Shown: positions 20,422-28,149 of the stretch, in pieces | How the letters are laid out: each line of letters begins with the position of its first letter | Position numbering within the stretch: position 1 is the stretch's first letter | Assembly (NCBI GenBank): GCA_001784735.1 | Contig: MFSB01000002.1 | Span: 1 to 30,319 of the forward strand | Reading direction: 5' to 3' | Length of the DNA stretch: 30,319 nucleotides | Source of the DNA: Candidatus Moranbacteria bacterium RIFCSPLOWO2_12_FULL_48_12 | Lineage (GTDB): Bacteria; Patescibacteriota; Minisyncoccia; Moranbacterales; UBA1568 | Made by a program: the position numbers and the translations under genes | Notes under the pieces: generated by a model | The model's database searches: none | What the model saw: only the letters and a program-made list of their open reading frames with translations | What the model was told of the DNA's origin: nothing

Positions 20422-21246
20422 ATGGGACGGAAAGCATTACTTATATTATTTGTAATAGTAGTTGCTGCGGGAGTGGCCATAAGGCGCTTTCCGCATAGTT
20501 TCTTGTTTTCTGGGAAGAACGAGACCGTAAAAACCGAATCTCAAGAAGCAAAAGTTCAGCCGGTAGCTGTTCCTGAGGCCGAAGGCAATGTCATCGACTC
20601 CGAGGTCGCAGAGACTCGAGGAGAGCCTGTCGAATTGAAAATCGAACCAAAGAGAGTTCCACAGAGTAGCCTCTTAAAGGATGTACCATTTACGGTGCAG
20701 GCGCCGTTCGGCGAGTGGAATATTTCGGTGTTTCAGAACGGCTGCGAAGAAGCGGCGCTGGTGATGGCCGCTTACTGGATTTCCGGAAAACCGCTCACCA
20801 AAGAGATAGCCAAGCAAGAAATCATGGCTCTGGCTCGTTTCGAGGACAAAAAACACGGCCAATCGATCGATACTTCGGCCAAAGATACGGAAGCGCTTTT
20901 CAGAGAGTATTATGGCGTCACTACTTCAGAAATACGGACAGACATAACGCTGACTGACATGCAAGAGACTCTGGCAGATGGCGCGATCGTTATCGTACCG
21001 GCCGACGGGAGAAAACTCATGAACCCGAATTATAAACAGCCCGGACCGATGACGCATATGCTGGTGGTGATCGGTTATGATGCGGAAAAGAAAGAATTCA
21101 TCACCCATGACTCCGGAACGAGGAAAGGACAAAACTATCGTTATCAAGAAGAAATTCTCTACGAGGCGATCCGTGATTATCCGACCGGCGATCACTTGCC
21201 GATAAAAGGGATTCACAAGAATATGATCGTGGTCAGGAAGCCGTGA
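20422..21246 (+). CDS. membrane-anchored C39-like cysteine peptidase family protein
   Basis: The 274-residue protein has an N-terminal signal anchor (ALLILFVIVVAAGVAI, residues 5-20), then a charged linker to about residue 85. The rest is a peptidase C39-like (papain-fold) domain. VPFTVQAPFGEW leads to QNGCEEAALVMA (C108 as nucleophile), with GPMTHMLVVIGYD (H212) and THDSGT (D230) completing the triad. It should act outside the membrane. C39-like single-domain proteins are common in candidate phyla bacteria with unknown substrates; ABC-transporter fusion is absent, so bacteriocin leader cleavage is not implied. The start is probably leaderless. Confidence 0.85.
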   Translation: MGRKALLILFVIVVAAGVAIRRFPHSFLFSGKNETVKTESQEAKVQPVAVPEAEGNVIDSEVAETRGEPVELKIEPKRVPQSSLLKDVPFTVQAPFGEWNISVFQNGCEEAALVMAAYWISGKPLTKEIAKQEIMALARFEDKKHGQSIDTSAKDTEALFREYYGVTTSEIRTDITLTDMQETLADGAIVIVPADGRKLMNPNYKQPGPMTHMLVVIGYDAEKKEFITHDSGTRKGQNYRYQEEILYEAIRDYPTGDHLPIKGIHKNMIVVRKP

Positions 21247-21295
21247 TATAATTGCAAAGTTGATCCGATCTATTAATTATTACAATGCCACGGGC

Positions 21296-21493
21296 ATGCC
21301 ACGTTTTTCTTTTGATTCCAGTCCACAAATCTCATCAGGATTAGCGCTTCTGGTAATTCTTGTCTTGAGTCTGGTAGTTGGTTGGTTGACGATTATCTCG
21401 AGTGGGAATATCATTCGGAGCGTCAAAGAATCTTCTCTGATTCAAATTGAGAAGCGCGGCGTGCCTGTCACGGATGTGAATGGAAATAATTGA
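21296..21493 (+). CDS. small single-pass membrane protein
   Basis: The 65-residue protein opens PRFSFDSSPQISSG, followed by one long hydrophobic helix (LALLVILVLSLVVGWLTII) and a short charged tail. No family is recognised. I chose ATG 21296, with TACAAT ending 9 nt upstream. The frame is open to a TTG at 21260, preceded by TATAAT at 21246-21251. It overlaps the next gene by 14 nt, so the two are likely translated together. Confidence 0.55.
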   Translation: MPRFSFDSSPQISSGLALLVILVLSLVVGWLTIISSGNIIRSVKESSLIQIEKRGVPVTDVNGNN

Positions 21494-22049
21494 GGTTATG
21501 GAAGTGAAGATAAATCTGGGACAAGGAATAGTCTGTACGATGCGGAAGAGCCGGCGGGCGAGACGCGTGCGTCTGGCACTCTATCGTGACGGTCGGGTTG
21601 TGCTGACCCTTCCGTTTTTTGTTTCTTACCGGCGTGGTCGGACGTTTTTGGAAAGCAAAAGGGATTGGATCCGCGAAAAAACGAAAGATCTCGTCTCGCG
21701 TCCGGAAAATATTCTGCACCGAGGCAGCAAGAAGGAATATCGAGACTCCCGAAAGTCAGCACGGCAGCTCATAGAAGAAAGACTGAAATATTTTCAGCAA
21801 TTCTATGCCGTAACTTGGAAGCGGGTGAGTATCCGCAACCAGAAAACCCGCTGGGGCAGCTGCTCGCGGACGGGGAGCCTTTCTTTCAATTATCGCCTGC
21901 TTCTGCTGCCTCCACATCTGCGGGATTATATTGTTGTTCACGAAATGTGCCATCTCAAAGAGCTGAATCATTCACGGCGTTTCTGGGCGCTCGTCGCCAA
22001 AACTTTCCCGGATTATAAGGAGTTGCGTCGAGAATTGAAACCTCTCTGA
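21480..22049 (+). CDS. YgjP-like zinc metallopeptidase (DUF45)
   Basis: The 189-residue protein has the family block RNQKTRWGSCSRTGSLSFNYRL, then DYIVVHEMCHLKELNHSRRFW. This HExxH motif (HEMCH) with a third histidine ten residues on binds zinc. The first half is basic (MRKSRRARRVRLALYRDGRVVLTLP). The length is normal for the family, which is distantly related to SprT-type proteases; the cellular role is not established. The start may be ATG 21480, overlapping the upstream ORF, or ATG 21498. Confidence 0.87.
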   Translation: MEIIEVMEVKINLGQGIVCTMRKSRRARRVRLALYRDGRVVLTLPFFVSYRRGRTFLESKRDWIREKTKDLVSRPENILHRGSKKEYRDSRKSARQLIEERLKYFQQFYAVTWKRVSIRNQKTRWGSCSRTGSLSFNYRLLLLPPHLRDYIVVHEMCHLKELNHSRRFWALVAKTFPDYKELRRELKPL

Positions 22050-22057
22050 GTATTTGG

Positions 22058-22086
22058 TTGACAGGGTTGTTTTTCTTTGCTTTAAT
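22058..22086 (+). promoter_or_regulatory. strong promoter of the DEAD-box helicase gene
   Basis: TTGACA 22058-22063, a 17-nt spacer, TTTAAT 22081-22086. The leader to ATG 22367 would be about 275 nt long. Confidence 0.75.
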
Positions 22087-22182
22087 GAAGTTCTTACTCG
22101 AGGGTCTCGTACAGAGCTCTCTATTCCTTTGGTTGAGTCTTATTCTCTCAAATCCGAAGGGGAGATAAGATTTAACTTGTAA

Positions 22183-22354
22183 AGGGTCTTTACTTTTGGC
22201 GCATTTCTTTGCCCGCCTTGCCGTCGAGGCAGGTTGCAAGCTCCGGTACTCGCCGCTGTATGCGACATACAGCTTGCTGTGTTCCTCGCTCTTGCCCTCG
22301 CCTCGCTAAAGCTATGGCGAAGCGGGTCGAACTGCACTCAAAAGTAAAAACCCT
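22183..22354. repeat. long inverted repeat with inner hairpins in the DEAD-box leader
   Basis: AGGGTCTTTACTTTTG 22183-22198 and CAAAAGTAAAAACCCT 22339-22354 pair at 15 of 16 positions around 140 nt. Inside are the hairpin GCTGTATG/CATACAGC and, at 22296-22330, a copy of a repeat (CGCCTCGCTAAAGC, then TATGGCGAAGCG). The reverse complement of that repeat occurs twice in the uvrA start region. The outer repeat ends 12 nt before the start codon. The rest of 22087-22182 shows nothing clear. Confidence 0.7.
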
Positions 22355-22366
22355 CATTTATCAAGT

Positions 22367-23572
22367 ATGTTTAGCAGAAATTCGCGGGGGAGAACCCCTG
22401 GGCGTGGCGTGGGCGCCAATCGATTTGGCCGACCGACGTTTCGCACAAAACGTAAGCGGCCTGCAGCGCAAGAGCTTGATTTCACGCAGTTTGTAAAGAA
22501 AGCTATTCAGACGACAGAAACAGAAGTTTTTAACCCGAAGCATCGCTTCGCTGATTTCGAGATGCACAGCAAACTGAAAGCCAATGTCGCCGCGTGCGGA
22601 TACATTCATCCGACACCGATTCAGGATGGCGCCATCCCGCATATCTTGGAGAGCCGCGACGTGATCGGCGTCGCCAACACGGGGACCGGCAAGACGGCCG
22701 CGTTCCTGTTGCCGCTCATTCACAAGACGTTCAAGCACCGGACCGAAAAAGTCCTCATTGTCGTGCCGACCCGCGAGCTGGCGCTCCAGATTGAAGAAGA
22801 ATTGCGCAAGTTTTCTGCCGGATCCGGGCTGCATTCCGCGCTCTGTATCGGCGGCGCCCATATGGGCAATCAGCTGAAGAGCCTTTCCCGCAATCCCAGC
22901 TTCGTCATCGGTACGCCGGGACGATTGAAGGATCTGATTGAACGGGGCAAATTGCACCTGGCTGAATTCAACAACGTCGTCTTGGACGAAGTGGATCGGA
23001 TGCTCGATATGGGATTCATCCAGGACATCAAGTACCTCGTGGCGCTTCTCAAAACTCCCCGTCAATCGCTTTTCTTTTCGGCGACGATGCCGAGAGAAAT
23101 CGCCGAGCTGGCCAAGAAATTCGCCAATGATCCGGTGACCATCACCATCAAATCGCGCGCCACTGCAGAAAATGTCGATCAGGACATTGTGCGGGTCATG
23201 CCCAGAGAAGAGAAAATCGAAGTATTGCACAATTTACTTCTGCAGCCAGCCTTGCATAAAGTGCTCATTTTCGGGCGCACCAAGCACGGCGTCGAAAAAC
23301 TTGCCCATCGTCTGGTAGAACGTGGATTTTCCGCCGATTCTATTCATGGGGACAAATCACAGGCCCAGCGTGCCAGAGCGCTGCGCCGTTTCAAAAATGA
23401 TGAACTGGCTATCCTGGTCGCAACCGACGTGGCCGCCAGGGGTTTGGATATTCCGGATGTGACGCACGTGATCAATTATGAGTTGCCGGAAAACTACGAA
23501 GATTATATCCACCGTATCGGGCGGACCGGTCGCGCTAGCAAAAAAGGAACCGCGCTGACATTCGTTGATTAA
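22367..23572 (+). CDS. DEAD-box ATP-dependent RNA helicase
   Basis: The 401-residue protein has all the helicase motifs: Q motif (HPTPIQ), I ANTGTGKT (103-110), Ia PTRELALQ, Ib TPGR, II DEVD (207-210), III SAT (238-240), V TDVAARGLD and VI HRIGRTGR. Motif II is DEVD instead of DEAD, which is tolerated in some members. An arginine- and glycine-rich N-terminus (residues 1-30) may bind RNA; the usual C-terminal extension is missing because the protein ends just after motif VI. It probably remodels ribosomal or messenger RNA. The start lacks a Shine-Dalgarno and lies at the end of a long structured leader, as in cold-regulated relatives. Confidence 0.92.
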   Translation: MFSRNSRGRTPGRGVGANRFGRPTFRTKRKRPAAQELDFTQFVKKAIQTTETEVFNPKHRFADFEMHSKLKANVAACGYIHPTPIQDGAIPHILESRDVIGVANTGTGKTAAFLLPLIHKTFKHRTEKVLIVVPTRELALQIEEELRKFSAGSGLHSALCIGGAHMGNQLKSLSRNPSFVIGTPGRLKDLIERGKLHLAEFNNVVLDEVDRMLDMGFIQDIKYLVALLKTPRQSLFFSATMPREIAELAKKFANDPVTITIKSRATAENVDQDIVRVMPREEKIEVLHNLLLQPALHKVLIFGRTKHGVEKLAHRLVERGFSADSIHGDKSQAQRARALRRFKNDELAILVATDVAARGLDIPDVTHVINYELPENYEDYIHRIGRTGRASKKGTALTFVD

Positions 23573-23594
23573 AGAAGCGAGTTTTCATTTGGAA

Positions 23595-23629
23595 GCCTTC
23601 ATTTGGAAGCCTTGCTTCCAAATGAAGGC
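23595..23629. repeat. 16-bp perfect inverted repeat after the DEAD-box gene
   Basis: GCCTTCATTTGGAAGC 23595-23610 and its exact complement 23614-23629 flank CTT. The unit TTCATTTGGAAGCC is also repeated directly just before it (23584-23597). A terminator follows at 23653. Confidence 0.75.
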
Positions 23630-23652
23630 CATGCATTACCAAAGGAATCAGC

Positions 23653-23679
23653 AGTCCCGCCTTGGCGGGACTGTTTTTT
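23653..23679 (+). terminator. intrinsic terminator
   Basis: AGTCCCGCC 23653-23661 pairs with GGCGGGACT 23664-23672 around TT, then G and six T. Confidence 0.88.
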
Positions 23680-23739
23680 CTAGGGTATACTCTAAGGGAC
23701 TCGTTTGATCGGTTCTAAGTATCGTGTAATATCAAAGCC

Positions 23740-24441
23740 ATGCACTGGCTCAATGCCGTTGAACATTTCGTAAGGGCGTATGCCACAGAGGTGCCGCTGC
23801 CGTGGTTTGTTTTCATCGGGTCATTTTTTGAAGAGGTGATCAGTCCTATCCCGGCCGCGCTCATTATGGGTGTAGCCGGATCACTGGCGCTCCTGGATGA
23901 TCGGACTTTTTGGTATCTCATCCTTCTCGCGCTTATCGGCAATCTTGGCAAGACGCTGGGCGCGTGGCTGTATTATTTCCTTGGTGACAAATTGGAAGAC
24001 CTGCTGGTCAGGCCGATTACAAAATATCTCGGCATCCGGCATGAGGATATCGAAAACATCGGAGCACGTTTCGTCGGGCACCACTGGAAGGATGGGGGCA
24101 TACTCTTTCTTCTCAGGCTCCTGCCGCCGTTCCCAACGACGCCGGTTTCTCTGGCGGCTGGCATTATCAAGATGGATCTGCGCGTGTTTCTCGCGGCTAC
24201 CTATGCGGGAAATTTTTTCAAGGATCTCCTTTATCTGTATGCGGGCTACGCGGGGCTGGCAAAATTGCACACGCTTTGGCGCAAGATAGAGACGGTCAAA
24301 TTTGGGGTTGATATTTTTGTCGCTTTTTCGATTGTGGCTTTCCTTTTGTTCCTGTACTTTCACCGAGGAAGGGGGCAGCGTTTATTGCAATACTGTCAAG
24401 GGCGATTTTATGCATGGTTCAAACGTTTGAAAGGAAAGTGA
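23740..24441 (+). CDS. DedA/VTT-domain membrane protein
   Basis: The 233-residue protein has about five hydrophobic segments. It shows the VTT/DedA pattern: FFEEVISPIPAALIMGVAG near residue 29, ALIGNLGKTLGAWLYYFLGD in the middle, and FLLRLLPPFPTTPVSLAAGIIKM with the conserved arginine-proline loop. DedA relatives act as lipid scramblases or flippases, including for undecaprenyl phosphate. The length is normal. TTGATC 23705-23710 with TAATAT 23727-23732 (16-nt spacer) ends 7 nt before the ATG, so the start may be leaderless. Its last codons overlap the presumed promoter of uvrB. Confidence 0.85.
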   Translation: MHWLNAVEHFVRAYATEVPLPWFVFIGSFFEEVISPIPAALIMGVAGSLALLDDRTFWYLILLALIGNLGKTLGAWLYYFLGDKLEDLLVRPITKYLGIRHEDIENIGARFVGHHWKDGGILFLLRLLPPFPTTPVSLAAGIIKMDLRVFLAATYAGNFFKDLLYLYAGYAGLAKLHTLWRKIETVKFGVDIFVAFSIVAFLLFLYFHRGRGQRLLQYCQGRFYAWFKRLKGK

Positions 24442-24449
24442 TAATTTTA

Positions 24450-24571
24450 TACCCGGTAGTAGAACTTCGAAAAATTATATCCTTCTCGATGGGTTTTCAG
24501 TCTGTACACTATTTTCCGCGACCGCGGAAAATAGTGTACAGAGTAAGTATGCAAAGTAATACCACCGGGTA
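24450..24571 (+). promoter_or_regulatory. inverted-repeat leader element of uvrB
   Basis: TACCCGGTAGTA 24450-24461 faces TACCACCGGGTA 24560-24571 (11 of 12 pairs). The last base is the A of the uvrB start codon. AACTTCGAAAA follows the left arm. Inside is a perfect 19-bp hairpin, 24502-24520 with 24523-24541 (arms begin CTGTACACTATTTTCC). The uvrA leader shares the outer arms and the TTCGAA block, but not the centre. Confidence 0.75.
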
Positions 24572-26652
24572 TGTCAGTCTTTAAACTCCACAGCAATTAT
24601 CAACCAGCCGGCGATCAGCCGGTCGCTATCGAGGCTTTGGTGCGCGGCTTATGTGAAGACAAGCGTTTCCAGACACTGCTCGGGGTGACGGGTTCCGGCA
24701 AGACGTTCACCATGGCCAATGTCATCGCGCAGATGGGCAAGCCGACGCTTGTCATCGCGCACAACAAGACGCTGGCGGCGCAGCTCGCCCAAGAGTATCA
24801 GGAATTTTTTCCCGATCACGCGGTACATTATTTCGTTTCCTACTATGACTATTATCAGCCGGAAGCGTATCTGCCGGTGACCGATACCTATATTGAGAAA
24901 GATGCGGCAATCAATGCGGAGATCGATCGTTTGCGCCATGCGACGACACAAGCGCTTCTCACGCGGCGCGATGTGATTATCGTCGCCTCGGTGTCGTGCA
25001 TCTATGGTTTGGGCAGTCCGGAAGAATACGAGAAAGAGAATATACGCCTGGAAGTCGGGATGCCCATGTCGCGGACGAAACTCTTGTATCAGCTGGTTTC
25101 CATTTTTTTCGAGCGGACGACGGCCGATATTTTGCCCGGGCAATTCCGCAGCCTGGGCAATCGGATCGAAATTATGCCGATCTCAGAAAAATTCATCTAT
25201 CTCTTGGAAATTGTCGGCGGGAAATTGGGCGGCATCACCAAAATCGATCCGGTATCGCAAAAAATCCTCGGAACGCCGCAGAGTATTTTTCTCTTTCCAG
25301 CCAAACATTTCATTACGGACAAGAACCAGAAGGAGTCCGCTCTCCAAAACATCCGCTTGGAACTCACAACGCGACTCAAAGAACTGGAGGTGCAAGGCAA
25401 GCTTCTCGAGGTGGAGCGGCTCAAGCGTCGAACCAACTATGATCTCGCGATGATGCAAGAGATCGGTTATTGTAGCGGTATCGAAAATTACTCGCGCCAC
25501 TTTTCTGGCAAAAAGACTGGCGAACCGCCGGAAACGCTCCTCTCCTATTTTCCCAAAAAACAGAGAACTATACGGACTGAACGCGGACAAATACAGACTA
25601 TAGAAGAACCGGATTTTTTGACCATCATTGATGAATCGCACGTGACGTTGCCGCAGCTCCGGGGGATGTACGCTGGGGACCAGGCGCGCAAGAAAACGCT
25701 TGTGGAGTACGGCTTCCGCTTACCTTCGGCTCTCGACAACCGGCCGCTCCGTATGGAAGAATTTTTGGGACGCGTCGGGCAGATGGTGTTCACTTCGGCA
25801 ACGCCAGCTGACTATGAACACGAAGTCAGTGAACAAGTAGTAGAGCAAGTGATCCGTCCAACGGGACTCATCGATCCGGAAGTGAGTGTTTTGCCGATCC
25901 GAGAGAAAGGAGAGTATCCAGGACAGGTCGGAGATTTCATTGCGCAGACGGAAAAAGAAATAAAGAAAGGCGGGCGAGTGATCGCGACGACCTTGACCAA
26001 GAAGATGGCGGAGGACTTGAGCGCGTACCTGAAGGAAAAGAACATCAAAGCGGAATATGTGCACAGCGATGTACTGACGATTGACCGCATCAAGATTCTC
26101 TCGGCTTTCCGCCGGGGTGATTTCGATTGTCTGGTGGGAGTGAACCTGCTTCGGGAAGGGCTGGATCTCCCGGAAGTGACTTTTATCGGAATCTTGGATG
26201 CGGACAAAGAGGGATTCTTGCGTTCGGAAACGTCGCTCATCCAGATCATCGGTCGGGCGGCACGCAATGTGGCCGGCCGGGTGGTGTTGTATGCGGAATA
26301 TGTGACCGGATCGATGCGGTATGCGCTCGATGAAACCAACCGGCGCAGGAAATTGCAGATGGCTTATAATGAAAAGCACGGCATTACGCCCCAGACGATC
26401 AAAAAAACCATCCACGATATCACCGAACACTTGGACAGCGAGCACGACAAGGCCGTGCGAGCCAACGTAATTTTGGATCGGGAAATATTCGCAGCCAATC
26501 CAGAGAAGCTTATCAAGCTGAAAGAAAAAGAGATGCAGGCGGCGGTGAAGGTCCTGGATTTCGAGACCGCCGCCATCTTGCGCGATGAGATCAGCGCCCT
26601 TGAGACAGCTCTAGACAAAGGCGAAAAACGAAAAAAGTCACGCAGGAATTAA
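24571..26652 (+). CDS. uvrB: excinuclease ABC subunit B
   Basis: The 693-residue protein is the damage-verifying helicase-like subunit of nucleotide excision repair. It shows Walker A GVTGSGKT (38-45), the beta-hairpin region YYDYYQPEAYLPVTDTYIEKD, the DESH box (TIIDESHVTLPQ), the helicase motifs V and VI (GVNLLREGLDLPEV, QIIGRAARN) and a C-terminal UVR domain (residues 648-680) that contacts UvrC. The length is typical. The start follows directly on the inverted-repeat leader and has no Shine-Dalgarno. The partner uvrA begins 3.4 kb downstream behind a related leader; uvrC is not in the window. Confidence 0.97.
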   Translation: MSVFKLHSNYQPAGDQPVAIEALVRGLCEDKRFQTLLGVTGSGKTFTMANVIAQMGKPTLVIAHNKTLAAQLAQEYQEFFPDHAVHYFVSYYDYYQPEAYLPVTDTYIEKDAAINAEIDRLRHATTQALLTRRDVIIVASVSCIYGLGSPEEYEKENIRLEVGMPMSRTKLLYQLVSIFFERTTADILPGQFRSLGNRIEIMPISEKFIYLLEIVGGKLGGITKIDPVSQKILGTPQSIFLFPAKHFITDKNQKESALQNIRLELTTRLKELEVQGKLLEVERLKRRTNYDLAMMQEIGYCSGIENYSRHFSGKKTGEPPETLLSYFPKKQRTIRTERGQIQTIEEPDFLTIIDESHVTLPQLRGMYAGDQARKKTLVEYGFRLPSALDNRPLRMEEFLGRVGQMVFTSATPADYEHEVSEQVVEQVIRPTGLIDPEVSVLPIREKGEYPGQVGDFIAQTEKEIKKGGRVIATTLTKKMAEDLSAYLKEKNIKAEYVHSDVLTIDRIKILSAFRRGDFDCLVGVNLLREGLDLPEVTFIGILDADKEGFLRSETSLIQIIGRAARNVAGRVVLYAEYVTGSMRYALDETNRRRKLQMAYNEKHGITPQTIKKTIHDITEHLDSEHDKAVRANVILDREIFAANPEKLIKLKEKEMQAAVKVLDFETAAILRDEISALETALDKGEKRKKSRRN

Positions 26653-26685
26653 AGTACCCTACCATAAATCATAAAAAATCTGAGA

Positions 26686-26721
26686 ATAGTACTTTTCTTG
26701 CAATTGCAAGAAAAGTACTAT
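26686..26721. repeat. 36-bp perfect palindrome downstream of uvrB
   Basis: ATAGTACTTTTCTTGCAA is followed at once by its complement, with no spacer. No T-run follows, so it is not a standard terminator. It could be a protein-binding site, or a cruciform or RNA hairpin ending the uvrB transcript. Confidence 0.75.
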
Positions 26722-26758
26722 CTAGGGGAAAAGATCAAAGACAATAGGTAAAAAAATG

Positions 26759-26786
26759 TTGACAATTTTTAGAGAAAAGATACACT
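26759..26786 (+). promoter_or_regulatory. promoter of the membrane protein gene at 26904
   Basis: TTGACA 26759-26764, a 16-nt spacer, TACACT 26781-26786. A leader of about 110 nt with a strong GGAGG follows. Confidence 0.6.
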
Positions 26787-26903
26787 GCGTAGTCGTTGAT
26801 CGGTAGAGAGTAGACATACTAAAGCGGACGAGAGGAAAAGTTTCATACGTTTCTTCTCCACCGTTTTTGGTGGCCTGTTGACTTAACATTCGGAGGATTC
26901 ATC

Positions 26904-27593
26904 ATGTCTTATGATCTGAACAGCCTCAATGTCGTTCTCCTGTGCCTATTCTCCGTTCTGATCGGTATTTCACTGGGAGGGTTGGTAGTTTTTGTTCACT
27001 CCTCCAGATTGCACCTGTCAGCTGGCATTGATTCAGATTTACTCCCATTGCCCCTCTGGCGAATGGTAATGAAGGGAAAGATTGTAAGGTGTATGTGGGT
27101 ATTGGTGCCATTGGCACTATTACTACCATATTGCAAGCCTGGTATGTATGTAGATGCCGGTCTCGTCTCCTTTGCGTTTGTGGGCTTTTGGACATTTGCA
27201 ATCAGTCGAGATTGGTACCAATTGCCTAAAAAAGCACAGGAACTGCATGATCAAGCCTTGAAACTTTTTGGTTGTCAAAGCTTTACCGCGAGACTCTCTG
27301 CGATCGAAGAGGAAACAATAGGTGGCTCACCATATAAGTATCACTGTGTTCTGACTGATCTCAGCGGGGAAAAGATGCTATTTTACCCTACTTCGGACAA
27401 GGATCTTGCTAAGATGTGGGGGGTGCCAATGTCACAAGAGAGTCTGTCTTTGCGGCATATCGGTGAGATGTATACCATCTACTATCGTCATGACGTACTG
27501 GTAAGTGAGCCTCTGGTGTGGATGCCCGTTTCGATCATGGTTATGGAAAAAGAAGTCGTCAGACAAGCCGAACCGGCTGCAACGCCTGGCTGA
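26904..27593 (+). CDS. membrane protein with a soluble C-terminal domain, unknown
   Basis: The 229-residue protein has helices near residues 8-32, 60-76 and 82-98, then a soluble domain of about 130 residues (YQLPKKAQELHDQALKLFG, YKYHCVLTDLSGEKMLFYPT). This may be a beta-rich cytoplasmic module. No family is recognised. ATG 26904 is set by GGAGG at 26892-26896. It has its own promoter and terminator. Confidence 0.7.
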   Translation: MSYDLNSLNVVLLCLFSVLIGISLGGLVVFVHSSRLHLSAGIDSDLLPLPLWRMVMKGKIVRCMWVLVPLALLLPYCKPGMYVDAGLVSFAFVGFWTFAISRDWYQLPKKAQELHDQALKLFGCQSFTARLSAIEEETIGGSPYKYHCVLTDLSGEKMLFYPTSDKDLAKMWGVPMSQESLSLRHIGEMYTIYYRHDVLVSEPLVWMPVSIMVMEKEVVRQAEPAATPG

Positions 27594-27614
27594 TCGCAGC
27601 CAACCCGTTTTCAC

Positions 27615-27645
27615 AAAACCCCGGGTTTTATAAATAGGGTTTTTC
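27615..27645 (+). terminator. intrinsic terminator
   Basis: AAAACCC 27615-27621 pairs with GGGTTTT from 27637, ending in T-rich sequence. The stem is A/T-heavy and modest. Confidence 0.55.
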
Positions 27646-27810
27646 ATTTTGTTCCATTTATACATAATTTGTTAGATTCTAGAGCGTTGTTTACAGATGT
27701 TAAGTTGAAAAATCTCTTATGGAAGGTGGAAAAAAGAAGAAAAAAGGTGTATAGTGTGATTAAGAGAAAGAAATGTAGTCAATCTCTTCCATAATAATAA
27801 GAAATAACAT

Positions 27811-28149
27811 ATGACACAAAAACAGATTTTCGGTGCCGTAGCCGGCGTCGCTATTGTTGCTCTGGCATTTGTTTTCGTTTACCAACAATTTATAGGTGAT
27901 GATGATGGATCAGTAGTGCCGACAGTATCGAACACGCCGTCTTCACAAAAGCAGGCGGTAACCACTGACAATAAAGCAGCGGCGCCAGTTCCGGATACTA
28001 TTGATAGTATTGCCAGCAGTATAGAATCAGAATCAGCCATTGATCTTTCGGCTCTGGATGCCGAGGAGGCTGGCTCTCTCGATGAAATCAACCAAGACAG
28101 CGATAGCGTAAACAATTTAGGCACATCTTATGATGAAAACAACTTATAA
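27811..28149 (+). CDS. single-pass membrane protein with an acidic extracellular tail
   Basis: The 112-residue protein has an N-terminal anchor (GAVAGVAIVALAFVFVYQQF, residues 8-27), then about 85 residues rich in Asp, Ser, Ala and Glu with no cysteines, likely disordered. No family is recognised. CATAAT at 27790-27795 is a possible -10; there is no Shine-Dalgarno. It overlaps the next gene by 20 nt in another frame, so the two form a pair, both aimed at the cell surface. Confidence 0.7.
   Translation: MTQKQIFGAVAGVAIVALAFVFVYQQFIGDDDGSVVPTVSNTPSSQKQAVTTDNKAAAPVPDTIDSIASSIESESAIDLSALDAEEAGSLDEINQDSDSVNNLGTSYDENNL

Noticed and set aside
22594..22794. Short plus-strand ORF inside the DEAD-box gene
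   Set aside because: Out-of-frame shadow over helicase motifs I and Ia.
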